Below, one piece after another: positions 1 through 12,900 of a DNA stretch of 64,000 nucleotides. Source of the DNA: Owenia fusiformis (Eukaryota > Annelida > Polychaeta > Sabellida > Oweniidae). The position numbers and the translations under genes were made by a program. How positions within the stretch are numbered: position 1 is the stretch's first letter; each line of letters begins with the position of its first letter. The notes under the pieces were generated by a model. It made no database searches and was not told the DNA's origin. It worked only from the letters and a program-made list of their open reading frames with translations. The stretch is taken from assembly GCA_903813345.2 (NCBI GenBank), contig CAIIXF020000001.1, forward strand, positions 30,057,915-30,121,914, written 5' to 3'.

Positions 1-792
1 TGTTTTTTGCCGAAAAAATTAAGAAAATCGGTTGATAAACAAGCGAGAAATGAACTTATCAGTGCATGAAAATGGTTCTGAGAAAAATGTATTTCAAAAT
101 TTTAGTTCTCATAGAAACCAATTGTACAATGATATCTAAAACATGATTTATTCTTCCTTTTAACCTGGTTAGACAATCAACATTGGTTTTTTATGAAAGT
201 CTAGCATATTTAGAAAAGATTGACATTGAAAAAAAAAATTCAATTTTTTCAAAAAGTTTTTGTTACCTTAGTGACATCACTAATGTTTCAAAATATTTTT
301 GATAAGCTAAAACATTGAAGTGGCCCATTAAATATGACATTTTATTATTGAAATAGTGTGTCTTTTGTTCAATCTTTGCATTGGTGTTAAAAAAATAATC
401 TTTTTTGAAATGCATTAAGAAATGTTTGATGATTAAGAAATTTCAACTTTTTTTGAAAAATGGCGGGAAATTTGAATATTTGAGAAATTAAATGCTCACA
501 ACTTTTTTTTCAAAAATTTTTTTTTGTTCAAAAATCTCTAAAATCACTTTTTAAGTTCTGACAAATAGTAAATGAATGATAAAAAAATATTTTCAAACTT
601 TAGACGGGGACTTTAACTAAATAAAAAACAAACACTCATTATGTGGGAACATTTGAGTGGGAAATACACATCAGGAGATACATTGGGATATATATCACCA
701 GCTTCGCCAAGGTATAGTTTCTATATCCAGTCATAGGACAGAAACTCATATAGGAGGCCAGTTAAATGTTTGAATGTAGATATGTTTGTTAC
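1..792 (-). other. TRPN intron, window edge
   Basis: This is AT-rich intron with runs of A and T. No ankyrin-like exon, RNA gene or inverted repeat was recognised in it. Confidence 0.6.
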
Positions 793-909
793 CTTTGCTT
801 GTTTATTAACAGCTGCCACAAGCTTCTGAGGTTGGATGTTCTTCACTATTTCCATTAGAATATCCTCATTCCCTGCCCTGGCACAGTAATGAATGGGGGT
901 CTCCTGGGT
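793..909 (-). CDS. TRPN1/nompC: TRPN coding exon 15, ankyrin repeat, last exon in window
   Basis: This exon has 39 codons between TTATAG and GTAACA. It contains QETPIHYCARAGNEDILMEI. No further exon is visible in 1-790, so the next one lies off the left edge. Confidence 0.92.
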
Positions 910-3900
910 CTATAATAAAAATGATCACATTTAAGTAACTTACAAAACACATGCAGATGTTTTCTTTCAATTTATCACATCCTAAAAATGTGAAAATCTA
1001 GTTGTAATAATAATTCAGCAAAAAAAAGTTTACAGTTAATTAATCAATACATAAACTTGTATTGCAATGCTAGAAAATGAGATTCATTCAAACTGGAGAC
1101 CTTATTACAAAATTAGATATATGCAATCAAACAATTTTACAAATTACCGGTAAATTCAAAATTAATGAGCTGTATGGGAGGCTTAACAGCAGAGAAACTT
1201 TCAGGTACAGTTGTACTTACAAGTTTAGTGGACATATTGACATCCCCCTCATACTCCAGCATGAGTTTGATAAGGTCTGTATCTTCATACTCTTTGTGTA
1301 CCATCGTCTTAATGAGCTCTGCAGCAAAGTGAACTGCTGTCTCTCCTTCCTACAATAAAAGTTATGAGTTATAAAAGGTTATGAGTTTCTAATAAATATG
1401 ATTTGTCATATGTGATGATGCGTATTTTTCTATCATATAGCTTAAAGGAACAGCATGACACAATAACATTACGTAAATATTTAGTAACTATGTGTACAGG
1501 TATGTTACAGCTTGTTACATATATTTGTCACTCTATGGCGTCTGCCTTCCTTAATGAATTTCATTTTGATTTTTAACTTGTTAAGTTGTTAAGGACAGTA
1601 TAATGTAGAGTTTTCATCAATATTATTATTTTCAGTTTGAGGCAACAAATCTGTTATCATTAGGACTTACAGAATTTTGTTGGTTGACTAGCATGATGGC
1701 ATCAATCTTTGATTTAAACTGGATCATATGACTGAGTAGTTCCTTAGCTACCTCCAGGTGGCAGTAGCGTACAGCGACATGCAGTGGCGTCTCACCAGAC
1801 TAAACATATAAACAAAATGAATATGAGATTTATCTTTGCAAGTGTCAAGGATATTGTTTTTCTTTTTCGAGAAATCAACACCAAATAACCTTTTACAGGA
1901 CAGATACAAAACTTGGAATTTTTTGAAGTTGTGTGAAGTAAAAATGGCTAAATACATAAAAGCATGGGCTCATGGGGTTTCCTTTGAAACCCCCTGATAA
2001 AAGCATATGTAAACTTCCTGTAAAACAGATTCTATGTAAACATGACAATGATCTCAAATACTATTATCAGATCAATCATGACACTGTTACTTCAAGTAAA
2101 AATTGATCTTCTGTCTTTGTAATTCTCCTACATCAAATAGAGGGTTATGATGTTTGAAAATGATTTGTTACAGGTATAATTAAAATTCAGTGTTGATTAA
2201 GATGTTAAAAATCATAAAAACTACTGATTAGTGATTATGTTTTGAACATAACTGCAAAACTTCTACAATAAGCCCTTATAGAAAGTAGGGGTTTATTCAC
2301 ATTGAAAGCATTGATTATTCTGTCTGTAATTTTACATATACAGTATCATTAGAAGAATGGGAAATATATCCTTGTTGTAAAAAAACTGGAGGGAATATTT
2401 AACAGTAAGTAGTCTAATGATTTTTAAGAACAAAGATGGGTCCTTAAATGTGTTTATTTCTTGAGATACCTCTAGCTAAATACCCAAGGTGAATGTTCCA
2501 TACAAACAAAAACTTATGTCCTTAACACAAAAGTGAGTGGGCTTATTCCCCTTTGGGCAATTATTGACAATTGACCTTTTCCAAAGAGCAGACAATTCCA
2601 CAGGCAACATTATCTTTGAATGATTTTTGATTATTAGTATTGTTCCCTCTCTTTCCAAGTCTCCATGGATATATGGGATTCTCTCTGATGATTCCTGATG
2701 ATTCCTGATGATTCATGTGACATAAGCCTCTCAAGAGACATTGCATGTGAATAAATATTCCTCTAAAAGATACTATATCTAAAATTTTCCAAGATAATTA
2801 TCAAAACTCTCAAGAAGATTATTTTGACCAATCAAAATATGGATCATTAAACTCAGTCATCTGATATAAATCTCTTCTGATATATATTTTGAAAAATATT
2901 TATACAGAAAATCTCTTTAGTAAAAACATTTTGTAGAAACATAAAAGTGGTCCCCGGGAAGTGGTCATACCTTTGACTGCCATGTTAAGTCTGCCGCCTC
3001 TTCAAGCAAGGTTTGTACCATTCTTAGATTGCCCTCTCTACAACCTATATGGAGGGCAGTCTCCCCATCCTAAAAATAAACAGCACTTTATTATCAGTAT
3101 TAATCACAAAGTAAAGATAAAAGTCAAAATAACTCATCAATGAAATGTCAATAGAAATAGGAAGAAAATAAAATCCCAAAAATTACACATAGAGCTGTAT
3201 ATATTTTAGTTATTTAAATAATACATCTCCTAATGTAGAGTTTTCTCTTATCGTTTCCTGACTAGAAGGCCGGGTCCTCAGTACATTGTATGAGATTCAC
3301 TTTAGTTCCTTATCAATGGACATAAATAATAACCTCTTTGACTGCATTCACATCTGCTCCACTCTTTATCAGCATGTCTGCACACTTGTCTCCATCCTTC
3401 ACTCGGGCTGCTATGTGTAAAGGAGTCTCCCTCTCCTACAACCATATCCAATTCAATTACAAATAAAAATCAAACATTTGTATGTTGAAGAGCAGACACG
3501 GACCTAAACCTCAATTTTGCTTCTTTCATTCCATGGATTCAAAGTGAACGACTGAGTAGGTTGTTTTGTAACAAAATATTTGAATAATGCATTTTTAATT
3601 TTGACCAATTATTTTGAATAACTCACCTTCCCTCCTTTTATTTCTACCTCCGCCCCAAACCCAAGCAGTGTTTGCACAACCAGGGGCTTGCAGTATTGGA
3701 CTGCAATGTGGATGGCAGTGTAGTTGTCCTGAAGCATAAAATACATGTACTGTATGTTTATAATAAACCAGAACAACGGCAACGCCAAAGCGTAGCGAAT
3801 CCCATCGAACAGCCATGGATGGCATTTTTACAAACAAAGTATATAGCAAAAATGGCAGCCATTTTTCAAAATGGCCACCTTCTACCAAAAGTGTCATTAG

Positions 3901-6900
3901 ACCATGTGCCATGCTTATAGAATTCACATACCAAATATGAACAAAATCGCTCTACTACTTTTCAAGTAATAGTAAAATACGTTAAAATGGCGGCCATTTT
4001 TCAAATTGGCCACCTTCTACCAAAAGTGCCATTAGACAGTGTGCCAAGCTTATAGTATTCACATACCAAATATGAACAAAATCGCTTCACTACTTTTCGA
4101 GTTATAGTAAAATACGTTAAAATGGCGGCCATTTTTCAAAATTTTTTTCAAAATGGCCGCCTTCTACCAAAAGTGTCATAGGACAGTGTGTCATGCTTAT
4201 AGTATTCCAGACCAAATATGAACAAAATCGCTCCACTACTTTTCGAGTTATAGTAAAATATGTTAAAATGGTGGCTATTTTTCAAAATGGCGGCCATTTT
4301 TCAAAATGGCGGCCATCTTTTGGCCGCCTTCTACCAAAAGTGTCTTTAAGCAGTGTGCAATGTTTATAGTATTCACATACCAAATATGAACAAAATCGCT
4401 CCACTACTTTTCAAGTTACAGCAAAAATCGTAAAATAACGAGTAAAGGCCGCCATTTTTCAAGATGGCTGCCATGTGCTTCTTTAATATCTACATTTCTA
4501 GCTTTATTAATGTCCTATATAATTTTTTTACATCTCAAACATATTGCTATTACAGTTTTACAAATTACTGTAAATTCGGCACTAAAATGGCCGCCATTTT
4601 GAAATGAGTGGCCATTTTGAAAATCGGCTTTCGAGCAGAACTTCTACCCCCATAGGGTATATGTGTACAAAATATGAACAAAATCGGGCCAACGGTATTT
4701 GAGTTATTGCCCGGACGGACGGACGGACGGACGTACGTACGGACGGACGGATGTACGTACGGACAGACGGACGTACGTACGGACGGACGGACGTACGTAC
4801 GGACGGACGGACGGACGGACGGACGGACGGACGGAGGCGTTCCCTATATCCCTCCGAACTTCGTTCGATGGGATAATAAAATATAATATTACTAAAAATA
4901 TGTAAAAAATATACGATATTATCAATTTTACATTACTGTATATTGGCCAAAATGAATAATAATGCAGTATAAAATACATAAGTCATTAGCCAACATACCC
5001 CAACAGACCAGGGATAAGGTCACACCGTGCTAAGGTCACACTGGGCTTAGGTCACACCATACTTAGGTAACATTGTGCTTAGGTCACATTGCGCTTAGGT
5101 CACACCATGCCTAGGTTACACTGTGCTTAGGTCACATTGTGCTGTGCTTAGGTCAAATTGTGCTGTGCTTAGGTCACACTGTGCTTAGGTCACACCGTGC
5201 TTAGGTTACACTGTCCTTAGGTCACATTGTGCTTAGGTCACACTGTGCTTAGGTCACATTGTGCTTAGGTCACACTGTGCTTAGGTCACAATGTGCTTAG
5301 GTCACACTGTGCTTAGGTCACAATGTGCTTAGGTCACATTGTGCTGTGCTTAGGTCACACCGTGCTTAGGTTACACTGTGCTTAGGTCACATTGTGGCTT
5401 AGATCACACTGTGCTTAGGTCACAATGTGCTTAGGTCACACCATACTTAGGTAACATTGTGCTTAGGTTACACTGTGCTTAGGTCACACTGTGCTTAGAT
5501 CACACGTGCTTAGATTACACTGTGCTTAGGTCACACTGTGCTTAGGTCACAATGTGCTTAGGTCACATTGTGCTTAGCTCACATTGTGCTTAGCTCACAT
5601 TTTGCTTAGGTCACATTGTGCTAAGGTCACACTGTGCTTAGGTCACACTGTGCTTAGGTCAAATAATGCCTGCTCTAATATATCTCCCATAGTCCACAAC
5701 ACTATTCACTTGTACAAATGTAAGCTATATACCTTTGTCTTTGAATCTACACATGCCCCCTTCTGCAGCAGAGATTTCACTACTGAGTTGTGCCCTCTTT
5801 TGGCAGCTGCATGCAAACAAACAGCTCCTGACTGGAAAAACAAAATTAAATTCTAACAATGAAGTTCTAGAGAACATACAGAAAAATAAACTTTCATGGA
5901 TTCTTTGAATATTGGCCAAGGTGAAAAAGAGGGTGCCATGGTATAGCTCAAAGAAATTGTTTGTAGAATACTGAAACTTTGCGTGGGTTATATAATAATA
6001 CTCCATTAGCTTTGAAGTAATTTGATTATTCTAAGATGAATTATTTATTTTTATCTGTCGAGCAGACTTCAAGAGTATGATATATTATTACCTACAGCTG
6101 AAAAAACTGCATTAAGTTACTGTGTTTCACTTACATCAATGTATTCATAAGTAGGGATAACATATCCGAGACTTGACGCCACCTTAAGTAAAATTACCTT
6201 ATTTGGCATGTGTAAAGGCACTCCTTTCTTCTGGAACAGCATAGCTGTGTCTGGGTGACCATACTCTGATGCTATATGCATGAGAGTGCTGCCATCTTTT
6301 GTCCTTGCAGCGACATTGGCCTTGAACTTATCAACCAACAGTTCAACTATGCTGGTGTTTCCTCTCTCAGCTGCAATGTGCAGTGGACTGCGGTCAAGCT
6401 GGAATTTAAATTTTATAAAATATTGGAACATTCTCATTGGCACAGTCAATTGAATTTGACAAAATCTAGGAACAAACATAAAACATATTTATTGGTTCAA
6501 GAAAAGTAAAATGTTTTAATAATATTTCAATGAGAGACACTTTACATGCATCAGTTAACCCCCCCCTCCCCCCATGCATATAAAATAATGTTTTACAGAA
6601 TTAAAATATGATGGAATAAATACTGATACATACTCTGTCATAGACATTTGGATTAGCTTTGACACTGTAGAGGTATTTCATCATTGGTTCATCTCCCTCC
6701 CATGCACTGATGTGTAGTGGTGTATGACCTTCATCCTAAACAAGAAATTTGAGAAATGCCCATAAGAGACCATATCAGAGCAAACATCAAAATATTACAA
6801 TTTACAAACAGATATTATGTATACACAACAGGCCCGTAGCCAGCTTTTTAAATTTGAGAAATGCCCATAAGAGACTATATCAGAGCAAACATCAAAATAT

Positions 6901-9900
6901 TACAATCTACAAGCAGATATTATGTATACACAACAGGCTCGTAGCCTGCTTTTGAAATTTGAGAAATGCCCCTATGAGAACATCATTGCAAACATCAAAA
7001 TATTACAATCAACAAGCAGATATTATGTTTACACAATCTGCCCAGAGCATGAATTTCAGCGCAATCATAACTATGAAAAAAAGTCATGTAATGCTATTAC
7101 AGATCTATACAGCGGAATAATATATACAGTCTTATTACAATGTAATGTATAAAAATTATATAAACTTATGAATATATTTATAGTTTTTGTCTGTATTCCG
7201 GATATTTATAAATAAACAACAATATTAGCATTTATTTGAACAAAATGATTAACCAACATAAAGTAACATTAGTGAGCTTGTGAAACAATATTTTTCACAT
7301 TTTCTAACTTAATTTTACATTTCTATCTAATTTTTAAATTCTTCCAACTTTATTCACAATATACACACAATATGTACACCCCTAAGAGTTAGATACAATA
7401 AAACAAAATATTGAAAATGTTATGATTGATAAAGGACCATACAGCTTTATTTTTGTATGTGTCATGTCCTGATATTCTGAATTGGTTTCTGACATTAAGG
7501 AATTCATTATTCTTGACTGGATCAATAAAAAAAACAATATCCCTAAAAGTACCTGAAGTATTGAAGTACCAGATTTTTAAATACCTACATATAGTACTTG
7601 AGAGGATGTATTATGTCAGAATCTTACGAATCAAATCAATACTTACATTTTTACATGAAACAGAGGCTCCGCTATCAATGAACAACTTAGCAAGTTCAAT
7701 ATCTTTTTTCCTACATGCAATATGTAACACATGATCACCATTATCCTGAAAACCAAATTGCAAATTTAAAAGCTGAAATACAACCATAAATATCAATGCT
7801 GCTCTAACTAGATGTGTTCACATAGATAGGTGTTCACATTGAAAAATTGAAACCAGAAAATGTGGTGTTCACTTAAAAGGGGTCTTCACATCAATTGGTT
7901 TAAATGTACAGCTATTTTGTAGCACTTGTTAATGAAATATAACCAGAACAACGGCAACGCCAAAGCGTAGCGAATCCCATCGAACAGAAATGGCTGGCAT
8001 TTTACAAACGAAATATATAGCAAATATCATAAAACAACACACCAGAAAGGCCACCATTTTCAAAATGGTTACCAAGTTGTCATCAGAAGAAATAATATGC
8101 TTTTAGTAGCCACCTATAAAATTTTTGAAAAATCGCACACATGTACTTGTGAAATAAGTAAAAAATGTAAAAATTACAGCCATTTTTTAAAATGGCGGCC
8201 TACTATCCAAGTGTCATGAGACAGTGTGCAAGGCTCGTGAGTATTCACATATCAAATATGAACAAAATCGCTTCACTACTTTTCAAGTTATAGTAAAAAC
8301 GTAAAAATGGTGGTCATTTTTCAAAATGGCCGCCTACTACCCAAAGTGTCATTAGACAATGTGCCATGCTTATAGTATTCACATATAAAATATGAAACAT
8401 ACCAAATATGAACAAAATCGCTGAACTACTTTTCGAGTTATAGTAAAATACGTTAAAATGGCAGCCATTTTTCAAAATGGCCACCTTCTACCAAAAGTGT
8501 CATTAGACAATGTGACATGCTTATAGTATTCACATTCCAAATATGAACAAAATTGCTTCACTACTTTTCGAGTTATTGTAAAATACGTTAAAATGGGGGC
8601 CATTTTTCAAAATGGCTGCCTTCTACCAAAAGTGTCATAGGACAGTGTGCCATGCTTATAGTATTCACATACCAAATATGAACAAAATTGCTTCCCTACT
8701 TTTCAAGTTATAGTAAAATACGTTAAAATGGCCGCCTTCTACCAAAAGTGTCATAGGACAGTGTGCCATGCTTGTAGTATTCACATACCAAATATGAACA
8801 AAATCGCTCCACTACTTTTCGAGTTATAGTAAAATATGTTAAAATGGCGGCCATTTTTCAATTTTTTTTTCAAAATGGCCGCCTTCTACCAAAAGTGTCA
8901 TAGGACAGTGTGCCATGCTTATAGTATTCACATACCAAATATGAACAAAATCGCTCCACTACTTTTCGAGTTACAGCAAAAATCGTAAAATAACGAGTAA
9001 AGGCCGCCATTTTTCAAGATGGCTGCCAAGTGCTTTTTTGAATATCTACATTTGTAGCTTTATTAATGTCCTTTATAATTTCTTTACACTTAAAACATAT
9101 TGCTATTACAGTTTTACATATTGTACCTAAATTACTGTAAAATCGGCACTAAAATGGCCGCCATTTTGAAATGAGCGGCCATTTTGAAAATCGGCTTTCG
9201 AGCAGAACTTCTACCCCCATAGGGTATATGTGTACAAAATATGAACAAAATCGGGCCAACGGTATTTGAGTTATTGCCCGGACGGACAGACGGACGGACG
9301 GACGTACGTACGGACGGACGGACGTACGTACGGACGGACGTACGTACAGACGGACGGACGGAGGCGTTCCCTATATCCCTCCGAACTTCGTTCGATGGGA
9401 TAATTACAAGGCAGTAGTAAATAAGCAATAAGCTGTCTGATAGCATGCAACTGTAACTGGAAAGTGAAACAGTGGAACAATTACCATATAATTGATTGCA
9501 ATTTCATTTTTTAACCTCATTATACAACTATTTAATTATAGCTAGCCTGGGTGATCTAACAGCATAATGAGAGAGTAAACAGGCTTTGAACACTTAGAAC
9601 AAGGTCAACACGACTCATTAGATTTCAACAACCATTCTTGGAAATAGAAGCATTCTGGCGTTTTGTATAGGGTATTATAAAAGACTGTTGGAAAATGGAA
9701 GCATATAGTGTGTAATTTTGTATAGGGTATTTTAAAGGACTTTTGGAAAATAGAAGCATATAGTGTGTAATTTTGTTTAGGGTATTTTAAAGGACTCTTG
9801 GAAATTAGAAGCATACAGTGTGTTATTTTATTTAGGGTATTTTAAAGGACTTTTGGAAAATAGAAGCATATAGTGTGTAATTTTAAATAGGGTATTTTAA

Positions 9901-12900
9901 AGGACTCTTGGAAAATACAAGCACATAGTGTGTAATTTTGTATAGGGTATTTTAAAGGACTCTTGGAAATTAGAAGCATACAGTGTGTTATTTTGTATAG
10001 GGTATTTTAAAGGACTTTTGAAAATAGAAGCATACGAGGGGTGATCCAAAAGTCTTGGACGCCCCGCTCTAAATTTGCTATTTTTTGATATAATTACATG
10101 AAACTTTCAGACAATAAATATCATCATCTTAACAACTTTATGTATAAGTTTCAACAGAAAATAATATATTTTTGCTACTTTTCTACATATCTTTTAATAC
10201 CGGGTCCCTGCCACCCGGAACGGTATTTGAATATAGCAAATCACGTCACAACTCTTATAATATGGCAAATACTTTAGGTGCAGGTGCACAACCTAACACT
10301 AGCCATGATATGAGAGAATTTTCGATTTTCAATCTGAGTGTCATCTGCCATTTTCATCTTCACATATTAAGACCTACTTTTCAACATATTTTCCGCGAAT
10401 TTGAACACATTTTTCATACCACTTTACCAATGAATGGAAGACATTTATGAAACCGTCAGTGCTTATGTGATACAAATGCTGCTGGAGTTCTACTCTAAAC
10501 CTCATTCAATGAGTAAAAAACATTTTCTTTCAACCATCTTTTCAACTTGGAGAAAAGGAAGAAAATCACATGGAGCTATAGATAGACTGTATCGTGCATA
10601 TGGTAGCTGCTCAAGGTCAATAATTATGAAAATATCTTGAAGTATTCTTTGTTCCACTTTGATTTTTTCGTGTTCTGCATTTCAGCAGCCATCTTGCAGC
10701 AAAAATGATACCAGAATGAGGGTTTCTTGTCTGATGGCATTTTCTTAGAATTTGACATGTGCGGCCTTTGTCATATGTGACATTATAATTACAACACAAT
10801 TAAATGGTTTCCTAGTAACAAAGGAAGTAAACTAACATGGTTTAACATTCAAAATTCAAAGAAATATAGTGGTCAAGACTTGTGAAACAAGTGAAATGGC
10901 GGTAACATTCAAGGCTGAAAGTTGCCATGTGCGAATACCGTTCCGGGTGGCAGGGTCCCTGTATTAAAAACTATCTAGAAAACTGTACAAAATATATCAT
11001 TTCTCCATGAAATTAATACACAAAGTAGTTTGGTTGTTGGTCTTTATTATTGGAAAGTTTAAAGTAATTTTATCAAAAACCAACAAAATTAGAGCAGGGC
11101 GTCCAAGACTTTTGGATCACCCCTCGTATAGTGTGTAATTTTGAATAGGGTATTTTAAAGGACTCTTGGAAAATACAAGCACATAGTGTGTAATTTTGTA
11201 TAGGGTATTTTAAAAGACTCTTGGAAAATGGAAGCATATAGTGTGTAATTTTGTACAGGATATTTTAAAGGACTCTTGGAAAATAGAGGTATATAGTGTG
11301 TAAATTTGTATAGGGTATTTTAAAGGACTTTTGGAAAATAGAAGCATATAGTGTGTCATTTTGTATAGGGTATTTTAAGACTCTTGCAAAATGGAAGCAT
11401 ATAGTGTGTCATTTAATATATTTTGTATGTATTTAGTGAGCTCATCAATAAATTAAATCTTATGTGCAAAATAAAAATGAAACAAGGCATTAACATGACA
11501 AAATGTCACCACATTGTTGCTCACAATATTATGAGTTCAATCTTAGTCAGATTTGAATTTCTTAGAACTTGTAGATGATTTTGAAAAAATAAATTTCTGA
11601 CCCTGAGAAGGTCATTGAAGGTGGAATCTCAAATCTAAAGTCAGATTTGAGCTTCTGAGATGATTTCGAAAAAAAATTGGTCAATTCATCTTTGACCTTG
11701 AGAATGTCATTGAAGGTCAAATCTATAGTCAGCTTTGAACTGTTGAGAACTTGTAAATGATTTTGAAAAAAAGATTGGTCAATTTGAAGCAAGTTGAAAA
11801 AAGACCTTTTTTTACCTTGAAAAGGTCATTGAAGGTCAAATCTCAAATCTAAAGTCAGATGTGAACTTCAGATAACTTGCAGATGATTTTGAAAAAAGAA
11901 ATTGGTCAATTTGAAGCAAGTTGAAAAAGACCCTATTTGACCTTGAGAAGGTCATTGAAGGTCAAATCCCAAAGCTTAAGTCAGATTTGAACTTCTGATA
12001 ACTTATATATGATTTTGTAAAAAATGTGGTCAATTTGAAGCAAGTTGAAAAAGACCTTTTTGACCTTTTTTGACCTTGAGAAGATCATTGAAGGTCAAAT
12101 CTCAAATCTAAAGTCAGATTTGAACTTCTGATAATTTGTAGATGATTTTGAAAAAAATTGGTCAATTTGAAACTAGATGAAAAAGACCCTTTTGACCTTT
12201 TTTGACCTTGAGAAGGTCATTGAAGGTCAAATCTCAAATCGAAAGTCAGATTTGAACTTCCCATAACTTGATTAATTTATAAATGACAAGGAATTTGTTA
12301 ACTATCAGCAGGAAAATTACTATATTAATATAATATATGTGATAAAGTGGTGGAAGGAAACCTACACTCAATTTGATCTATCCACCAATAGACTTAGAGT
12401 AAGCAGTAAACATAATATGGTACCAAATACCAGATACACCTGCATTGGTATTGTCCCATATGAATTCCTGCATTCTAAACTAATTAAAAAAACTCCTTAG
12501 GCCTGAGCTGAAGTCGGGACATACTTTGATAAACTTATTAAATTAATATGTTTTTAATATATTTATTTCTGAGACCTATTTCTTTCTCTTTGATGAATAT
12601 TTAATTAGAAATGCTTAAGTGTATGGCTGACCATTTAAACCATTATTAATATGACATTTAGCGGATAACAACATATTTTTATTACCTGTCGCTGTACTTT
12701 GATCTGCTGTTCAGCTTGACTGGTCAGCAATTCTCTACACACAGCAGTATTTCCACACTCTGCTGCAAGGAACAGAGCGGTTAAGCCATCCTGGAATGCA
12801 GGAAATATGCATAGAAACAAACATTTTCATGCTTAAATGAACAGAATTTTATCAAATTAATAGCAAATAGCAGCAGCCATACACACTTTAAAATCTTTTA

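Larger units (their letters stand above)
9640..11412. repeat. 59-bp satellite array, split by a mariner derivative
   Basis: The unit contains TATAGGGTATTTTAAAGGAC, then TCTTGGAAAATAGAAGCATA and TAGTGTGTAATTTTG. Units run from about 9640 to 10034 and resume at 11127 after the inserted element. They differ by scattered substitutions, which suggests an old array. Confidence 0.9.

Noticed and set aside
4674-4979. Open frames of periodic Arg-Thr-Asp-Gly and Pro-Ser-Val-Arg residues
   Set aside because: They are translations of the CGGA/ACGT microsatellite in several frames and strands. They have no start context and the same appears at 9132-9480.
5010-5670. Regular array that could be taken for a CRISPR
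   Set aside because: There are no unique spacers, the unit is 16 bp, and the context is a spliced animal gene.
10172-10450. 92-codon plus-strand frame inside the mariner derivative
   Set aside because: It is antisense to the transposase remnant read on the minus strand and includes the terminal repeat.
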